Shown here: in pieces, positions 61,631 through 64,000 of the stretch | Layout of the letters: every line of letters begins with the position of its first letter | How positions within the stretch are numbered: position 1 is the first letter of the stretch | From: Natrinema halophilum | GTDB taxonomy: Archaea; Halobacteriota; Halobacteria; Halobacteriales; Natrialbaceae | Direction: 5' to 3' | NCBI RefSeq assembly: GCF_013402815.2 | Contig: NZ_CP058601.1 | Location: 2,046,001-2,110,000 of the forward strand | DNA length: 64,000 bases | Program-made: the position numbers and the translations under genes | The notes under the pieces: model-generated | The model's input: only the letters and a program-made list of their open reading frames with translations | Told to the model about the DNA's origin: nothing | Databases searched by the model: none

Positions 61631-63949
61631 ATGGCTGTGTTCGGCACCACCGATTCCCACTACCACCATACCGTACTTTATCTCGATCCAGATCCAGCGA
61701 CTCGGCGTCGAACCGCCGACGGAATCGAGTCGACTGCCAACCTCGATGTCGAACACGTCACGACCCCATCCGAACTGCGAACCGCGCTCACGTCCGCCGA
61801 CGAATACGCGTGCGTCGTCACCGAGTATCGACTCGAGGAAACGGATGCGTTAGCTCTGTACGAGCAACTCGAGGAGACCGGTAACGTGAGCGTCCCGTTT
61901 ATCCTGTACACCGCCGATGGGAACGAGACGCTCGCCAGCGACGCGATCACGTCAGGTCTGTCGGGGTACGTCCCGAGGGAACTCGACGACTCCATCGAAC
62001 GGCTTCTCGCGCAGATTCGGACGGTCGTCGACGCGACGAAACGGATCACCGAAACCGGCGACGACGTTCAATCCCCACAGGTCGACCCGGAAACGACCCT
62101 TCAAACCGAACGCGATCGGTTCGCCGCGTTCTTCGAACACAGTCCCGATCCAGTCATCGTGACGCGACGGGGTGACCCCATACGGATTGTCGACGTCAAC
62201 CCCACGTTCGAGACGGTCTTCGGCTACGACGGATCAGACGTTACCTACACTACGCTTGTCGACGAGATCGTTCCAGAAGGTACGGATCCGGTATCCCTCG
62301 CCGACGCCGTCGATCCCGGGGAGGCGATGAAGGCGGAGGTCGAACGGCTGACGACGGACGGTCTCACCGAATTTCGGCTCATCAGTTTCGCGCTCGGAAT
62401 AGACGGTGACGTCTACGAATACGTGATCTACAACGACATCAGCGAACAAAAGTCCCGAGAACGCGAACTCGAGCGGTATCGAACGCTCGTCGAAACGGTC
62501 GGCGACGCGATGTACGTCCTCGATGCGGCCGGAAAGATCGAGATGGTCAACGACGCGATGGCCGAACAACTCGGCGTGTCGCGGGAGAATCTCGTGGGCT
62601 CGGATCCCACGGACTACATGTCAGATGAAGACGTCGAACGGGGACGAGAGATGTTGCGCGAAATCGTCGAGGAAGACGGACGAAACTGGGGGACCTACGA
62701 AATACAGTTCGAGCCCGTCGACGGCGAACCGTATCCGGCGGAAGACAACGTCGCACCGATGGTAGACGACGACGGCAATTTTGTCGGCAGCGTCGGCGTC
62801 ATCAGAGACGTTAGCGATCGAAAGGAGCGCGAACGTCGAATTCGTCGCCTCCACGACGGAACCCGCCTGCTGATGACGTCGACGAGAGTCGAGGCGGTCG
62901 CACAGGTCGCGAGCCGGGTCGCACGAGATGCACTCGATTTGGGCATAAATGCTGTCTATCTCTACGACGAAACCGAAGATGCCCTCGTACCCACCGCAGT
63001 CACCGATCGAACTGAGAAACTGCTCGGTGAGGTGACGCCGATCGAACGCGAAGGTGGCCTCGCCTGGGATGCCTACGAGGCCGGTGAGGCGATCGCCCAC
63101 GGCGATGTTCGCCACGATCCGAACGTCCAAGACTCTGAGACGCCGATCTGCAGCGAGGCCCACATTCCGATCGGCGACGAAGGACTGTTCGTCGTCGGTT
63201 CGACCGAGCCCAACGATTTCGACGAGGAAGCGCTCGCGCTTGCAAAAATCCTTCTCGCTAACGTCGAGGTCGCGATGGAACGTGCCCGCCGCGAGGACGA
63301 ACTCGCCACCCGGACCGCCGAGCTAGAGCGCCAGAATGATCGACTGGATTCCTTTGCAAGCACCGTTTCACACGATCTCCGGAACCCGCTGACGATCGCT
63401 ACGGGTCACCTCGAGAGTCTCGAGAGCCACATCGACGGCGAGGCCGAGAAACATCGAGAAGAGATCGAGTGGGCACTCAACCGGATGGACGATCTCATCG
63501 AGAACGTCCTCACGCTGGCCCGAAGCGGCCAGCGCCTGACGACGACGGAGCCAGTATCGCTCGATGCAGTCGTCGACCAGGCCCATCGGACCGTCGATCC
63601 GACCCTCGAGATCGTCCGAGACGAGCCGTTACCGACGATCGAAGCCGACGAGGACCGCCTGCTCGTCCTCTTCGAGAACGCCCTCCGAAACGCCCGCGAA
63701 CACGTCGGCGAGGACGTGACGGTCACGATCGAGGGCACCGTCGACGGATTCGCGATCGCCGACGACGGCCCCGGAATCTCGGCCGACGAACGCGACGCGG
63801 TTCTCGAATCGGGGTACAGCACCGATTCGGATGGAACGGGCTTCGGACTCGCGATCGTCTCCGAGGTCGTCGACGCCCACGGTTGGTCGGTCGCGGTCGA
63901 GGAGAGCGAGGCCGGTGGATTTCGGCTGGCAATCTCGCTTCAAAACTGA
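61631..63949 (+). CDS. Sensor histidine kinase with receiver-like, PAS, PAS and GAF domains
   Basis: The 772 residues hold an N-terminal receiver-like domain (about 13-135) in which the phosphoacceptor Asp is replaced by Glu65 (CVVTEY) and the conserved Lys by Arg (YVPRE), two PAS domains (about 165-275 and 285-395), a GAF domain (about 410-555), and a HisKA domain with His581 in STVSHDLRNPL. The ATPase domain has NALRNAREH (N box) and IADDGPGIS (G1). No membrane helix is seen, so it senses inside the cell. The partner is unknown; no separate response regulator is adjacent. Confidence 0.92.
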   Translation: MAVFGTTDSHYHHTVLYLDPDPATRRRTADGIESTANLDVEHVTTPSELRTALTSADEYACVVTEYRLEETDALALYEQLEETGNVSVPFILYTADGNETLASDAITSGLSGYVPRELDDSIERLLAQIRTVVDATKRITETGDDVQSPQVDPETTLQTERDRFAAFFEHSPDPVIVTRRGDPIRIVDVNPTFETVFGYDGSDVTYTTLVDEIVPEGTDPVSLADAVDPGEAMKAEVERLTTDGLTEFRLISFALGIDGDVYEYVIYNDISEQKSRERELERYRTLVETVGDAMYVLDAAGKIEMVNDAMAEQLGVSRENLVGSDPTDYMSDEDVERGREMLREIVEEDGRNWGTYEIQFEPVDGEPYPAEDNVAPMVDDDGNFVGSVGVIRDVSDRKERERRIRRLHDGTRLLMTSTRVEAVAQVASRVARDALDLGINAVYLYDETEDALVPTAVTDRTEKLLGEVTPIEREGGLAWDAYEAGEAIAHGDVRHDPNVQDSETPICSEAHIPIGDEGLFVVGSTEPNDFDEEALALAKILLANVEVAMERARREDELATRTAELERQNDRLDSFASTVSHDLRNPLTIATGHLESLESHIDGEAEKHREEIEWALNRMDDLIENVLTLARSGQRLTTTEPVSLDAVVDQAHRTVDPTLEIVRDEPLPTIEADEDRLLVLFENALRNAREHVGEDVTVTIEGTVDGFAIADDGPGISADERDAVLESGYSTDSDGTGFGLAIVSEVVDAHGWSVAVEESEAGGFRLAISLQN

Positions 63950-64000
63950 CCGATTCGAACCCGTCCGTCGACGAGCGGAACGGATACCGATGTGCTCGCG

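Overview
The window is chromosomal DNA from an extremely halophilic archaeon (class Halobacteria), most likely a member of the Natrialbales. The evidence is high G+C coding DNA, very acidic Asp/Glu-rich proteins, archaeal ribosomal protein L15e and RIO2 kinase, CDP-archaeol synthase, a FolC-FolP fusion, bacterio-opsin-activator-type and HalOD1 regulators, Tat-exported proteins, and short A/T-rich TATA-type promoters. The G+C content was not calculated and the exact genus cannot be fixed from sequence reading alone. I found no tRNA, rRNA, CRISPR array or intact transposase gene.

Positions 1-12.4 kb look like a compatible-solute catabolic island. It holds a BCCT transporter, a class III aminotransferase, a threonine-deaminase-type lyase overlapping an M20 amidohydrolase by 4 bp, a second M20 paralogue cut by the left edge, a D-2-hydroxyacid dehydrogenase, a glutamate/leucine-type dehydrogenase, and an M24 creatinase-like hydrolase with the sequence hallmarks of ectoine hydrolase DoeA/EutD. 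I read this as import and degradation of ectoine and hydroxyectoine: ring opening, deacetylation, transamination, with 2-oxoglutarate recycling. Positions 12.6-27 kb are mostly housekeeping genes: carS, an esterase, pyrE, a Na/Ca exchanger, thrS, the GfcR regulator, the B12-binding GlmS subunit, UspA, L15e, RIO2, a lipoate ligase, endonuclease IV and a methyltransferase.

Positions 26.7-36.5 kb are more accessory. They hold a DUF6230/DUF6114-like membrane pair, a 25-bp tandem repeat, a LarA-family protein, a broken PAP2 phosphatase gene, two regulators, a Tat/lipoprotein copper nitrite reductase, a class V aminotransferase and an R2lox-like oxidase. Positions 37-48.5 kb are DNA repair: uvrA, then three overlapping genes that resemble AddA plus an AddB split into two polypeptides. 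Positions 48.7-64 kb hold folCP, a cupin, a frameshifted small Cys-Cys protein gene, a MITE-like palindrome, an ABC export pair, a Tat-exported beta-propeller protein behind four perfect 44-bp repeats, a patch of gene debris, carB and a sensor kinase with a degenerate receiver domain.

The two best candidates for under-described systems are the haloarchaeal ectoine-degradation island (1-12.4 kb) and the three-gene AddAB-like helicase-nuclease operon (41.4-48.5 kb). Smaller points of interest are a structured thrS leader with a 13-codon ORF, paired palindromes before gfcR, an upstream ORF coupled to uvrA, and the tandem repeats at promoters.
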